Assembly (NCBI RefSeq): GCF_003029735.1
Contig: NZ_KZ686269.1
Coordinates: 620,001-684,000 of the forward strand
Source of the DNA: Pedobacter yulinensis
Lineage (GTDB): Bacteria; Bacteroidota; Bacteroidia; Sphingobacteriales; Sphingobacteriaceae
Direction of reading: 5' to 3'
Length of the DNA stretch: 64,000 bases
The notes under the pieces are model-generated. The model did no database searches and was not told where the DNA came from. It saw only the letters and a program-made list of their open reading frames with translations. A program made the position numbers and the translations under genes. This document shows positions 52,699 to 62,041 of this stretch, one piece after another (the stretch's first letter is position 1; each line of letters opens with the position of its first letter).

Positions 52699-53322
52699 TT
52701 AAGGAATATTAAGGAATTTATGCGTCTGCAAAGATATTTCCCATTTCGGGTGCTGCATTACGTAATCAATGATCAGCGGCGTTACTTCCTTTGAACGCGA
52801 CCATTCCGGCTGCAGGTAAAGCTTGCAGTTTGCAGACACGGTTTCAGCGTATTTCTCTGCCCAGTCGAAATCGCTTTTATTGAAAACGATCACTTTCAGC
52901 TCATTGGCAAAAGGTGTCATATCAGGGCGTGGCGCTTTGAATTTTTTGGGCGAAAGACAGATCCAGTCCCAATGCCCGGAAAGCGGGTATGCACCTGATG
53001 TTTCGATGAATGTTTTGATCCCTTTTTGCTGCAGGGCAGCCGTCAGGTTATCGAGGTTATAGATGAGCGGTTCGCCACCGGTAATGACAACAGCTTTACC
53101 CGGATGTTTTTCAGCGTTCGCAACGATCTGTTCGACCGCCGTAAGCGGATGCATCTCGGCATCCCAGCTCTCTTTTACATCGCACCAATGACAGCCCACA
53201 TCGCAGCCTCCCAATCTGATAAAATAAGCGGCCTTACCGGTATGAAAGCCCTCACCCTGAATGGTGTAAAATTCTTCCATTAAAGGTAAAAGTGAGCCAT
53301 CTTCGGGAACCTGAACTGCCAT
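52699..53322 (-). CDS. queE: 7-carboxy-7-deazaguanine synthase
   Basis: QueE is a radical SAM enzyme that forms the deazapurine ring of queuosine precursors from 6-carboxy-tetrahydropterin. The 207-residue protein has TIQGEGFHTGKAAYFIRLGGC and the cluster motif C40-x3-C44-x2-C47, then VITGGEPLIYNL. With queG at the left end this shows that the organism can make queuosine from GTP. The -7 box TATATTTG lies 17 bases upstream with a TTG at 20-bp spacing. It is divergent from the Rieske gene, and their promoters overlap. Confidence 0.95.
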   Translation of the reverse strand: MAVQVPEDGSLLPLMEEFYTIQGEGFHTGKAAYFIRLGGCDVGCHWCDVKESWDAEMHPLTAVEQIVANAEKHPGKAVVITGGEPLIYNLDNLTAALQQKGIKTFIETSGAYPLSGHWDWICLSPKKFKAPRPDMTPFANELKVIVFNKSDFDWAEKYAETVSANCKLYLQPEWSRSKEVTPLIIDYVMQHPKWEISLQTHKFLNIP

Positions 53323-53339
53323 TTTTGTAAATTAGGCTG

Positions 53340-53347
53340 CAAATATA
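53340..53347 (-). promoter_or_regulatory. Promoter of queE (TTG, 20 bp, TATATTTG)
   Basis: On the minus strand TTG precedes TATATTTG by 20 bp, matching both Bacteroidota promoter elements. The start codon lies 17 bases downstream. Confidence 0.55.
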
Positions 53348-53354
53348 CGTAAAC

Positions 53355-53708
53355 ATGCAGGACCGTTCAATGCGTTGGGTAAGGATAATGTCAAAACAAG
53401 AGCTGCCCGACGGCGATTTCGTACGATGTCTCAAAGCCGAAGGTCGCAAGCTTTGCCTGATCAGGCATGAAGGCAAGTTGTATGCCACTCAAGTGACCTG
53501 CCCGCATGCCGGCGGCCATTTTAGCGGGGGCTGGTGTGAGCATGGCAGCCTTGTTTGCCCGATACACCGCTACAGTTACAGCCTTGAAACAGGCAGAGGC
53601 GCCGAAGGCCAGGGTGATTACATCGACCTGTACCCGACTGATATGCGTGAAGACGGTGTTTATGCCGGCTTCCGCGTCAGCTGGCTGGGCCGTTTATTTG
53701 GTGACTGA
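53355..53708 (+). CDS. Rieske (2Fe-2S) ferredoxin-like protein
   Basis: This 117-residue protein has one Rieske cluster motif C-P-H-x16-C-P-I-H, preceded by the usual beta sandwich (LIRHEGKLYATQVTCPHAGG). It is the size of stand-alone Rieske ferredoxins that feed electrons to oxygenases or nitrite reductase, but no such partner lies nearby. The start may be the ATG at 53355 or 53370. It is cytosolic and has no signal peptide. Confidence 0.88.
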   Translation: MQDRSMRWVRIMSKQELPDGDFVRCLKAEGRKLCLIRHEGKLYATQVTCPHAGGHFSGGWCEHGSLVCPIHRYSYSLETGRGAEGQGDYIDLYPTDMREDGVYAGFRVSWLGRLFGD

Positions 53709-53823
53709 ACTATTGCAGATTTCGCTTCAGCTGAGCGGGACAAAGTCACTTTTTATTTCATCTAAACAAGCGGTTAGCAGGGCTGGTTTCAACCGACTGG
53801 TCGCTGCGGCAGCGCCTGAGTGC

Positions 53824-54705
53824 TTAGCCGTAAATTTCCTTTCTTGCCGATGCCAGGGTGTTTTTCAGCAGGCCAACGATTGTCATCAGGCCTACGCCAC
53901 CCGGAACAGGCGTAATGTACGATGATTTGGGTGCTACGTTTTCAAAATCCACATCACCGTACAGCTTATAACCTGATTTTGTCTGGTCTGAAACCTCGCG
54001 GTTGATGCCTACATCAATGACAACGGCGCCTGGTTTCACCATGTCGGCGGTGATGAAATTCTTTTTACCGATTGCTGCGACAATGACGTCTGCCTGCAGT
54101 ACCTGTTCTTTTAGGTCGCGGGTTTTGCTATGGGTCAGCGTAACAGTGCAGTTGCCCGGATTGGCATTTCTCGCCATGAGAATGCTCATGGGCATGCCTA
54201 CGATATTGCTGCGTCCGACGACGACACAGTGTTTGCCCGCCGTATCAATGTTGTAAGCTTGCAACATCAGCAGAATGCCGTAAGGGGTTGCCGGCAGGTA
54301 ACAGGGCAGGTTGCGCACCATGCGGCCAAGGTTAATGGGGTGAAAACCGTCAACATCTTTTTTCGGGTCTATCGCTTCTGTTACTTTCTCGGGGTCTATA
54401 TGTTTAGGCAGGGGCAGCTGAACGATCAATCCGTCGACACCCGGGTCGGCATTGATCTCCCTGACTTTGTCAAGCAGTTCATTTTCTGATACGGTTGTAT
54501 CAAAGCGATACAGGGACGACTGGAAGCCGACCTTTTCGCAATTCTTCATCTTGCTGGCCACATAGGTTTCGCTGCCGCCATCGTTGCCAACCAGGATCGC
54601 CACCAGATGTGGTTTGCGGCCTGCATCATGCAGAAAAGCCGCGGCCTGGTCTGCAATTTCGAGTTTGATTTTTTCAGATACGTGTTTTCCGTCCAGAATG
54701 TTCAT
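53824..54705 (-). CDS. folD: Methylene-tetrahydrofolate dehydrogenase/cyclohydrolase
   Basis: FolD interconverts 5,10-methylene-, methenyl- and 10-formyl-tetrahydrofolate, supplying one-carbon units for purines. The 293-residue product has [17 protein letters not shown] with the catalytic Lys, [18 protein letters not shown], and the C-terminal [11 protein letters not shown]. It lies 2 bp after the secreted-protein gene and shares a transcript with it and with lepA. Confidence 0.97.
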   Translation of the reverse strand: MNILDGKHVSEKIKLEIADQAAAFLHDAGRKPHLVAILVGNDGGSETYVASKMKNCEKVGFQSSLYRFDTTVSENELLDKVREINADPGVDGLIVQLPLPKHIDPEKVTEAIDPKKDVDGFHPINLGRMVRNLPCYLPATPYGILLMLQAYNIDTAGKHCVVVGRSNIVGMPMSILMARNANPGNCTVTLTHSKTRDLKEQVLQADVIVAAIGKKNFITADMVKPGAVVIDVGINREVSDQTKSGYKLYGDVDFENVAPKSSYITPVPGGVGLMTIVGLLKNTLASARKEIYG

Positions 54706-54707
54706 AG

Positions 54708-55529
54708 CTATTGGTTTTTGAAACCCTTCACAACAAAATTACCCAGCAGGATGTTCGCTTCGTGGTCCGCTTGCCATGGCCCGCTGATGAAAAAATGACT
54801 GGCAGGTTCGCTGCCGAAAAGTTGGGTATCGGTGATTTTAGTTTGGTCAAGATAAACAGCAACGTTCTTTCCGTTTACAGCCACAGACACATGCATGGGC
54901 CTGTTGGCGTAGGGTTCGAAATCAAATTCGCCTGGAAGGTGTTTGTCTGTGGCGCGGCTGCTCACGCTGAAATCGTCATTATTCATGTAACCCAGCTGGC
55001 AGTTCCAGATATCGCCGGTCGAGATAAACTCGCGCACTGCATTGTCTTTGGTGAAACCAAAGCTGACCGCCGAAAGATCGCTGACTTTATCTGCAGCGAC
55101 CAGCAGGTCAAATTCGATGGTGTATTTTGCGGGGTATGTGACAGATCTGGTCAGCTTATAGGAAGAGGCCGGTTGAAGCCGCATCCACTTTCCGGTTACA
55201 CCGTCTGCCGATAAGACCTGGGCAGAGCCATTGGTTTTCCAAGACAGGGCCTTGTTGCCCGCTGTAGCGGTAGTCAGGTTGTCCATAAACAGCAGCGTAT
55301 CACCTGGCGTAAAATCGAAGCCGCCCGATAAACGTACCCGTTTTGAACGGCCCACGGCTGTTCCTGGTGCTGGCTGCCCGGCTGTACTTTTCTTTTCCAG
55401 CAGTTTTTCTGCGCGGTCGGCCGCTTTCTGTTTGGCCTTGTTCAGCAAATCATTGAACTGCGCCTGCACGGGTGCAGCAGCGCCGGCCAGGATTGCTGAC
55501 ACAAGGAGTAATTTGTTAAGGTTTTTCAT
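54708..55529 (-). CDS. Secreted LamG-like protein, unknown function
   Basis: This 273-residue protein has a signal peptide ([23 protein letters not shown]), a charged coiled helix ([22 protein letters not shown]), and then a beta-sandwich region resembling LamG/concanavalin-like folds ([37 protein letters not shown]). It resembles the N-terminal half of certain Bacteroidota OmpA-family proteins but lacks the OmpA domain. It lies 28 bp downstream of lepA and 2 bp upstream of folD. Confidence 0.72.
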   Translation of the reverse strand: MKNLNKLLLVSAILAGAAAPVQAQFNDLLNKAKQKAADRAEKLLEKKSTAGQPAPGTAVGRSKRVRLSGGFDFTPGDTLLFMDNLTTATAGNKALSWKTNGSAQVLSADGVTGKWMRLQPASSYKLTRSVTYPAKYTIEFDLLVAADKVSDLSAVSFGFTKDNAVREFISTGDIWNCQLGYMNNDDFSVSSRATDKHLPGEFDFEPYANRPMHVSVAVNGKNVAVYLDQTKITDTQLFGSEPASHFFISGPWQADHEANILLGNFVVKGFKNQ

Positions 55530-55557
55530 TTAGGTAAGGTATGTGATGCTTTGGCAG

Positions 55558-57345
55558 TTAGTCGAGTTTAAGTACTGCCATGAAAGCAGACTGAGGTATT
55601 TCCACGTTTCCTACCTGGCGCATGCGTTTCTTGCCTTTCTTTTGTTTTTCAAGAAGCTTACGCTTGCGGGAAATATCGCCGCCGTAACACTTGGCGGTTA
55701 CATCCTTGCGCAGGGCCCGCACGTTCTCACGGGCAATCACTTTGGCACCGATCGAAGCTTGGATAGCAATCTCGAATTGCTGGCGGGGCAGGAGTTCACG
55801 CAGTTTTTCGCAGATCTTTTTGCCGAAGTCATAAGAATTGGAGCGGTGGATCAAGGAAGAAAGCGCATCTACCGGCTCCTGGTTTAAGCGGATGTCAAGA
55901 CGAACCAGGTCTGAGCGGCGGTAGCCGATCTGGTGGTAGTCGAACGAGGCGTAACCTTTTGAAATGGTTTTCAGTTTGTCGTAAAAATCGAATACAATTT
56001 CGCCCATCGGCATTTCAAAGACCAGTTCAACCCGGTCTGCCGTGAGGTAAGACTGGTTAATGATGGTACCCCTTTTTTGGATACACAAACTCATAACCGG
56101 CCCTACGAACTCGGCCTTCGTAATGATGTTGGCTTTGATATACGGTTCTTCCACGTATTCCATTTTGCTTGGATCGGGAAGGTCTGACGGGTTGTTTACA
56201 ATAATTTCATCGCCCTTTGTGGTGTAGGCAACATATGATACGTTGGGAACTGTGGTGATTACGGTCATGTCGAACTCACGTTCCAGCCGCTCCTGGATAA
56301 TTTCCATGTGCAGCATGCCCAAGAACCCGCATCGGAAGCCGAAGCCGAGTGCCGCAGAGCTTTCAGGTTCAAAGACAATCGAAGCATCGTTCAGCTGCAG
56401 TTTGTGCATGCTTTCGCGCAGTTCCTCGTAATCCTCAGTATCAACGGGGTAAATGCCGGCAAAAACCATGGGTTTCACCTCTTCAAAACCCTGTATAGCT
56501 GTGCTGGCCGGGCGGTCTACGGTGGTAATGGTGTCACCCACCTTTACTTCGCGCGCTTCCTTGATACCGGAAATGATGTAGCCCACATCGCCTGTCTTGA
56601 TCGAGGTGCGTGGAGACATGTCGAGTTTAAGTACACCCACCTCGTCTGCCAGGTACTGTTTGCCTGTATTGATGAATTTTACCTTGTCATTCTTTTTGAT
56701 CTCACCGTTCACTACCTTGAAGTACGCAATGATGCCGCGAAAAGAATTGAAAACCGAGTCAAAGATCAAGGCCTGCAGTTCGCCGTCAGGATTGCCTACC
56801 GGTGCAGGCACACGGTCAATAATTGCCTCGAGGATATCAAAAACGCCCATGCCGGTCTTCCCTGAAGCAGGAATGATCTCTTCGCGCTTGCAGCCGATCA
56901 GGTCAATGATCTGGTCTTTGACCTCTTCAGGCATGGCGCCGGGCAGATCCATTTTGTTCAGAATAGGAATGATTTCCAGGTCGTGCTCCAGTGCCAGGTA
57001 CAGGTTGGAAATGGTCTGTGCCTGAATGCCCTGTGAGGCATCGACAATAAGCAGCGCGCCTTCGCACGCGGCGATAGACCGGGAAACTTCATAAGAAAAG
57101 TCAACGTGTCCTGGCGTGTCGATCAGATTGAGCACATAATCCTGTCCGTTGAGCGAGTAGTTCATCTGAATTGCGTGGCTTTTGATCGTGATCCCACGCT
57201 CGCGTTCCAGATCCATGTCATCGAGCAGCTGGGCCTGGGCCTCACGCTGGGTAATGGTCTTGGTGTACTCCAGTAAACGGTCGGCCAGGGTGCTTTTCCC
57301 ATGGTCGATATGCGCAATAATGCAGAAATTACGTATGTGCTTCAT
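55558..57345 (-). CDS. lepA: Elongation factor 4
   Basis: LepA (EF4) is a ribosomal GTPase linked to back-translocation and initiation fidelity. From ATG 57345 ([19 protein letters not shown]) it is 595 residues, the family's usual size. G1 [10 protein letters not shown]3 DTPGHVDF, G4 NKMDLPGA and the LepA-specific C-terminal [30 protein letters not shown] are visible. It heads an operon with the secreted-protein gene and folD. Confidence 0.97.
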   Translation of the reverse strand: MKHIRNFCIIAHIDHGKSTLADRLLEYTKTITQREAQAQLLDDMDLERERGITIKSHAIQMNYSLNGQDYVLNLIDTPGHVDFSYEVSRSIAACEGALLIVDASQGIQAQTISNLYLALEHDLEIIPILNKMDLPGAMPEEVKDQIIDLIGCKREEIIPASGKTGMGVFDILEAIIDRVPAPVGNPDGELQALIFDSVFNSFRGIIAYFKVVNGEIKKNDKVKFINTGKQYLADEVGVLKLDMSPRTSIKTGDVGYIISGIKEAREVKVGDTITTVDRPASTAIQGFEEVKPMVFAGIYPVDTEDYEELRESMHKLQLNDASIVFEPESSAALGFGFRCGFLGMLHMEIIQERLEREFDMTVITTVPNVSYVAYTTKGDEIIVNNPSDLPDPSKMEYVEEPYIKANIITKAEFVGPVMSLCIQKRGTIINQSYLTADRVELVFEMPMGEIVFDFYDKLKTISKGYASFDYHQIGYRRSDLVRLDIRLNQEPVDALSSLIHRSNSYDFGKKICEKLRELLPRQQFEIAIQASIGAKVIARENVRALRKDVTAKCYGGDISRKRKLLEKQKKGKKRMRQVGNVEIPQSAFMAVLKLD

Positions 57346-57354
57346 CAGTGGGCG

Positions 57355-57362
57355 CAAAGATA
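57355..57362 (-). promoter_or_regulatory. -7 box TATCTTTG nine bases before lepA
   Basis: The minus strand reads TATCTTTG, nine bases, then the lepA ATG: a very short leader. A 12-bp perfect palindrome ATATCGCGATAT (57385-57396) lies about 23 bp upstream and could be a regulatory site between lepA and dgt. Confidence 0.45.
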
Positions 57363-57532
57363 CGATTTTGCGCGAAGGTTAACGATATCGCGATATTGAA
57401 AGTTGCTGTTAAAACGCTGATGCGGCTAAGGTGGCAGCAGTGGTCAGGCGCACAGTCGTTATTTTTTGTCTTTACTTGGCCACCAGTCTGTCGTTCAGGT
57501 TACATTTCCATTGCGGCAACAGAAAAATGAAA

Positions 57533-57540
57533 TACCTTTG
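57533..57540 (+). promoter_or_regulatory. Promoter of dgt (TTG, 19 bp, TACCTTTG)
   Basis: TACCTTTG matches TAnnTTTG, and a TTG sits 19 bp upstream. Only 6 bases separate the -7 box from the dgt ATG, so the message is probably leaderless. Confidence 0.55.
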
Positions 57541-57546
57541 CGGCGC

Positions 57547-58893
57547 ATGGAATGGAAAGACCTTTTATCAAGCCGGCGCTGGGGTTACGCAGCGAATCCG
57601 GAGCAGGACGAAGATTCGGCCCGCTCCCAGTTTCAGCGCGACTATGACCGGCTGATTTTTTCGTCGCCCTTCAGGCGGCTCCAGAACAAAACGCAGGTTT
57701 TTCCGCTGCCGGGAAGTATCTTTGTTCATAACCGCCTTACCCACAGCCTGGAAGTTGCCAGCGTGGGGCGGTCATTAGGTCGGATATTTTACCAGCGTCT
57801 TAAAAAAGACCATGCCGAACTGGACCGCGAGCTGCCGCTGATCGGCGAAGCGGGCAATATTGTAGCCGCCGCCGCCCTTGCCCACGACATCGGCAACCCC
57901 GCATTTGGTCATTCCGGCGAAGCCGCTATTTCGCGTTATTTTACGGATGGAGAAGGGCTACGGTTCAGGGATGAACTGCTGCCGGAACAGTGGACCGATT
58001 TTGCAAACTTTGAAGGGAATGCGAATGCCTTGCGCATCATGACCCATGATTTCAAGGGAAAAGGAAACGGGCAGTTTGCACTCACGTATTCCACGCTGGC
58101 TGCCATTGCAAAATATCCCTGCTCTTCTGATGCAGGCAAAAACAAAAACTTTCTACACCGGAAGAAATACGGCTTCTTTTATTCGGAACGCGAAACGTTC
58201 GCAGACATTGCAGACGAGCTGAAACTTGCCAAAGAACCTAGCGATCAGCTCATTTACAAGCGGCACCCGCTGGTCTACCTTGTCGAGGCCGCCGACGACA
58301 TTTGTTATGGCGTGGTCGACCTGGAAGACGCACACCGGCTCAAAATTCTTTCTTACGAGGAGATCAAATCCTTGCTGCTGCCCATTTGCGGTGACGAGCG
58401 CATGGAAAGCCGCCTTGAAAAAGACATGGGCGATGACGATGCAAAAGTAAGCCTGCTGCGGGCAAAGGCCATTAATAACCTGATCATGACCTGTGCCGAG
58501 ATATTTTACCGTGAACAGCCCGCTATCCTGGCCGGTACGTTTAACAGCAGCCTGACCGATTCGCTGCCCGGGCCGCTGCTCGCTGCCTGGAAGCAGATCG
58601 GCCGTATTTCAGTCGAGAAGATCTATAATTACAACTCGGTTATCCAGAAAGAAGTGTCCGGCTATAAGGTGATGGCCGGACTGCTCGAAGAATTTGTACC
58701 TGCCGTGGTCAGCGGGCAAGGCCACTATTACCAGAAACTGGTTAAGCTGATACCGGGGCAATTTCTGACCGACCGGCCTGATACCTATTCAAAGGTGCAG
58801 AGTGTGCTCGATTTTGTGTCGGGCATGACCGACTTGTACGCGGTAGAATTATATAGCAAGATCAAAGGAATTTCTTTTCCCTACATTCCATAG
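57547..58893 (+). CDS. dgt: Deoxyguanosinetriphosphate triphosphohydrolase
   Basis: Dgt hydrolyses dGTP (and often other dNTPs) to the nucleoside and triphosphate, which controls nucleotide pools and can limit phages. From ATG 57547 (MEWKDLLSSRRWGY) it is 448 residues, type I length. HD motifs are visible: FVHNRLTHSLEV (H66) and ALAHDIGNPAFGH (H113-D114). The C-terminal region matches other Dgt proteins. It is divergent from lepA and convergent with cutC. Confidence 0.95.
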   Translation: MEWKDLLSSRRWGYAANPEQDEDSARSQFQRDYDRLIFSSPFRRLQNKTQVFPLPGSIFVHNRLTHSLEVASVGRSLGRIFYQRLKKDHAELDRELPLIGEAGNIVAAAALAHDIGNPAFGHSGEAAISRYFTDGEGLRFRDELLPEQWTDFANFEGNANALRIMTHDFKGKGNGQFALTYSTLAAIAKYPCSSDAGKNKNFLHRKKYGFFYSERETFADIADELKLAKEPSDQLIYKRHPLVYLVEAADDICYGVVDLEDAHRLKILSYEEIKSLLLPICGDERMESRLEKDMGDDDAKVSLLRAKAINNLIMTCAEIFYREQPAILAGTFNSSLTDSLPGPLLAAWKQIGRISVEKIYNYNSVIQKEVSGYKVMAGLLEEFVPAVVSGQGHYYQKLVKLIPGQFLTDRPDTYSKVQSVLDFVSGMTDLYAVELYSKIKGISFPYIP

Positions 58894-58909
58894 ATCTGCC
58901 TGCAGGCAT

Positions 58910-59647
58910 TTACCCCGCTGCCTGAAGCGCATTTACCAGTTCCCTGACCCGGGCTGCAGTGGTCTGTTCGTAGCTGTACTCGTCTGTCAGGCTGCCCATG
59001 AGCGCATCGTGGTTTCTGAAATTCATTCTACTTGAGATGCTTGTTTTACAGGAGGCGTGAAATTGCGTGGCCCCGGTTGCACGCAGTTCGCCGATGTTTT
59101 CGGCATTGACGCCTGCTCCCGGCATAATTTCGATTTGTGCCTGCGCAAGCTTCACCAGTGCAGCAAGGGTTTCGCGCCCCGCCCATGCGCTGGATTTGCC
59201 GCCTGAACTGAGCACCCTTTTTATTCCCAGGCCGATCAATTCGCCGAGTGCTTCCTCGAAGTTCCGGCTCATGTCGAAGGCCCGGTGAAAGGCGAGTGGC
59301 ATGGGCAACGCGAGTTCGACCAGTTGCCGCATCCTGGCAGTGTCAATTTGCCCGTCTGCCATTAGTATTCCGGTTACAACACCATCACAACCAATTGATT
59401 TGCAGAGTTTAATATCCTCCTGCATGATCCTGAACTCGAGGTCGCTATACAGGAAATCACCACCCCGCGGTCTGATGATGGGCCACAGTCCAATGTGCAG
59501 CGACTGTCGTGCCAGCAGCAGTTGTCCGGCACTGGGGGTAGTGCCCCCCTCGGCCAGGTTGTCACAGAACTCCACGCGAATGGCGCCTCCTTCCTGGGCA
59601 GCCAACGCTGATGGCAGGGAATTGGCGCAAACTTCAATACCCGTCAT
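58910..59647 (-). CDS. cutC: CutC family protein
   Basis: CutC is a TIM-barrel protein linked to copper homeostasis in early work; the exact function is not established. The 245-residue product has EVCANSLPSALAAQEGGA, RIELCDNLxEGGTTPS-type VEFCDNLAEGGTTPSAG, MPLAFHRAFDM and RVLSSGGKSSA, a full match to the family. It overlaps the glycosylasparaginase stop/start region by 4 bp, so the two genes are translationally coupled. Confidence 0.93.
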   Translation of the reverse strand: MTGIEVCANSLPSALAAQEGGAIRVEFCDNLAEGGTTPSAGQLLLARQSLHIGLWPIIRPRGGDFLYSDLEFRIMQEDIKLCKSIGCDGVVTGILMADGQIDTARMRQLVELALPMPLAFHRAFDMSRNFEEALGELIGLGIKRVLSSGGKSSAWAGRETLAALVKLAQAQIEIMPGAGVNAENIGELRATGATQFHASCKTSISSRMNFRNHDALMGSLTDEYSYEQTTAARVRELVNALQAAG

Positions 59648-60669
59648 GACTGGTAATAACTTTTTCCGTCAACAAGCAGATCTTGTTTCTCGACATTGCA
59701 GATCGCGTAACTAAAACCCTTCTGAATGGCGTAAGCGCCGTATTCGCCTTTTTTATTGAGTGCCAGGAAGCCGACCTGGATGTTTTTGGCTGTTTGGGGC
59801 TTTTTCCTGATGATGCGCATAACCGCCTCTTTACAGGCGGCCTCGGGCGAGTAACCCTGGCGCATGAGTTCAACGACCAGGAAACTGCCTACGTTCCTGA
59901 TCACTTCTTCGCCCACTCCGGTTGATGTGGCGCCACCCACTTCATTATCCACGTACAGGCCGGCTCCGATAATGGGGCTGTCGCCCACGCGACCGTGCAG
60001 TTTGTAGGCCATGCCGCTGGTCGTGCAGGCTCCTGAGAGGTTGCCTTGTGCGTCCAGGGCCAGCATGCCGATGGTGTCGTGGTTATATTGGTTGCCGGGC
60101 AGGCGGGTAGGCGCCACCTTGTAGGTTTTGTTCTCAATATTAATGACCGGTTCGTATTTTGCAGTTTTGAGCCATTCTTTCCATGCTTTTTCTGACTGCG
60201 GCGTGAGCAGGTTTTCCTTTTTAAATCCGTTTTCCAGCGCAAACTGGAATGCGCCATCGCCCACGAGCATAACATGAGGTGTTTTTTCCATGACCAGGCG
60301 TGCAACTGAAATGGGGTGCTTGATGTGTTCCATGCCGGCTACCGAGCCACAGTTGCCATGGTGGTCCATAATGCATGCGTCGAGCGTAACCTTGCCATCG
60401 CGATCGGGCAGTCCGCCGTAGCCGACTGTCTGAATGGCGGGATCAGCCTCGGGTACCCGCACGCCTTTTTCTACCGCATCAAGGGCATTTCCGCCCTGGG
60501 AAAGGATGGTCCAGGCAGCTTTATTGGCCGGAATACCGAAATCCCACGTCGATATAACGATGGGTTTAGCGGCAGGAGCATCGAGTATACCTGACCCGAA
60601 GCTTTTCTGGGCCGCCAGCAGCGAAGCTGACAGGACGGAACCTTGTATGAATTTTCTTCTGTTGAGCAT
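59644..60669 (-). CDS. Exported N4-glycosylasparaginase
   Basis: This Ntn-hydrolase of 341 residues cleaves the sugar-asparagine bond of N-glycopeptides or isoaspartyl peptides. It starts with a twin-arginine signal (LNRRKFIQGS...), so it is exported folded. The family marks are GGNALDAVE and VTLDACIMDHHG. The autocleavage site H197-D198-T199 is followed by I-G-M, and T199 becomes the nucleophile. The glycosylasparaginase branch is favoured over plant-type asparaginases by the D-T-I-G-M site. It overlaps cutC by 4 bp. Confidence 0.92.
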   Translation of the reverse strand: MLNRRKFIQGSVLSASLLAAQKSFGSGILDAPAAKPIVISTWDFGIPANKAAWTILSQGGNALDAVEKGVRVPEADPAIQTVGYGGLPDRDGKVTLDACIMDHHGNCGSVAGMEHIKHPISVARLVMEKTPHVMLVGDGAFQFALENGFKKENLLTPQSEKAWKEWLKTAKYEPVINIENKTYKVAPTRLPGNQYNHDTIGMLALDAQGNLSGACTTSGMAYKLHGRVGDSPIIGAGLYVDNEVGGATSTGVGEEVIRNVGSFLVVELMRQGYSPEAACKEAVMRIIRKKPQTAKNIQVGFLALNKKGEYGAYAIQKGFSYAICNVEKQDLLVDGKSYYQS

Positions 60670-60839
60670 GGAATTGAGATAAGTTAGCCGGGCCGGTGAA
60701 CAGCCGTGGCCCGAAGATAAAAATAAGCATGAAAACAGACTCGAGTTATTTTTAAATCGATTTTCATAACGGGTTATGCGGGGTTTTTGGCTTGTTAAGT
60801 TTTTTGGCGTGTCGGCATTTAAAGTGATATATTTAGCGC

Positions 60840-62039
60840 ATGAATTATCCTGAATTGCTCGAGGGGATCAGGCAGGAAATAGCCGGCCGTTTCGCGGTTG
60901 CAGCCAGCAGCGACCTGGTTTACCACAACCTGTCGCACACAGAGGCGGTTGTTCATTATGCCGCTGAAATGGCTGTGCATTACAAACTGAACGACCGTGA
61001 TTTTTTTGTTGTTCTGGCGGCAGCCTGGTTCCATGATGTCGGTTACCTGACAAACAGCGCAGACCATGAGCTGCAAGGTGCGGCCGACGCGACGGCTTAC
61101 CTGCAGGCCATGCAGGTTCCTACCGAAACGGCAGATGCCGTTAAAAACTGTATCCTGGCCACGCAGATTCCACAGAAGCCACAAAACCTTTGCGAGGAAA
61201 TCCTGTGCGATGCAGACCTGTTTCACCTGGGTACCGAAGATTTCAGAGCGCGCAATAAACTGATGCGAAAAGAGGCCGGGCGGTGCTCTGGCAAGGATAT
61301 AGATAAGGAAACCTGGCGCAGCAAAACCATTGCACTACTCGAAAACCACCGGTATCACACCGCTTATGCCCGCGAAAAGCTGGATGCCATGAAAGCAAAG
61401 AATCTGGACCGCCTGCGCGCGAAGGGGTCAGAGAACATCGAGGCCGTCGCTATTGAAACACCTGTAACGGCACCTGTGCAGGAAAGTCCGGGAAAAAAAG
61501 CCAGGTCAGACAGGCCCGAGCGCGGAATTGAAACCATGTTTCGCATCAGTTCCGGCAACCACCAGCGGCTGAGTGACATGGCTGACAACAAGGCGCACAT
61601 CATGATCTCCACCACATCGATTATTTTGTCTATCGTGCTGAGTATCCTGCTGCGAAAAATTGAAGATGAACCCCAGTTTATGATACCGACCCTGCTGCTG
61701 CTGCTGATCTGCGTCACCACCATGGTGTTTTCCATTCTCGCTACCAGGCCGTCCCTGCCGGGTGGCGTTTTCGGACAGGAAGATATTGACCAGAAGCGCG
61801 TCAACCTGCTCTTTTTTGGGAATTTTTACCGCATGAGCCTCGACGATTACAGCGCAGGTATGCATAAAATGATGGAGAGCAAGGAATTTCTCTACGGCAG
61901 CCTGATTCGCGACGTTTACTCGCAGGGCGTTGTACTGGGGCATAAATACCGGTACCTGCGCATTGCCTATAATGTCTTTATGTTTGGCATCGTGGCAGCA
62001 GTGCTTGCGTTTATCATCGCTGCTTTTGCGGAATACTGA
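60840..62039 (+). CDS. HD phosphohydrolase fused to a PycTM (DUF5706) membrane effector
   Basis: This 399-residue protein has two parts. Residues 1-190 are an HD domain with H29, H33, the H65-D66 pair (AAWFHDVGY) and D124/D126, probably a metal phosphohydrolase of nucleotides or cyclic nucleotides. Residues about 225-399 match PycTM (DUF5706): two helices (256-272, 281-300), a conserved soluble stretch and a third helix (377-396). PycTM is the membrane-damaging effector of Pycsar anti-phage systems. No uridylate or cytidylate cyclase is nearby, so this may be a housekeeping version. ppk1 starts 2 bp after it. Confidence 0.85.
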   Translation: MNYPELLEGIRQEIAGRFAVAASSDLVYHNLSHTEAVVHYAAEMAVHYKLNDRDFFVVLAAAWFHDVGYLTNSADHELQGAADATAYLQAMQVPTETADAVKNCILATQIPQKPQNLCEEILCDADLFHLGTEDFRARNKLMRKEAGRCSGKDIDKETWRSKTIALLENHRYHTAYAREKLDAMKAKNLDRLRAKGSENIEAVAIETPVTAPVQESPGKKARSDRPERGIETMFRISSGNHQRLSDMADNKAHIMISTTSIILSIVLSILLRKIEDEPQFMIPTLLLLLICVTTMVFSILATRPSLPGGVFGQEDIDQKRVNLLFFGNFYRMSLDDYSAGMHKMMESKEFLYGSLIRDVYSQGVVLGHKYRYLRIAYNVFMFGIVAAVLAFIIAAFAEY

Positions 62040-62041
62040 GT

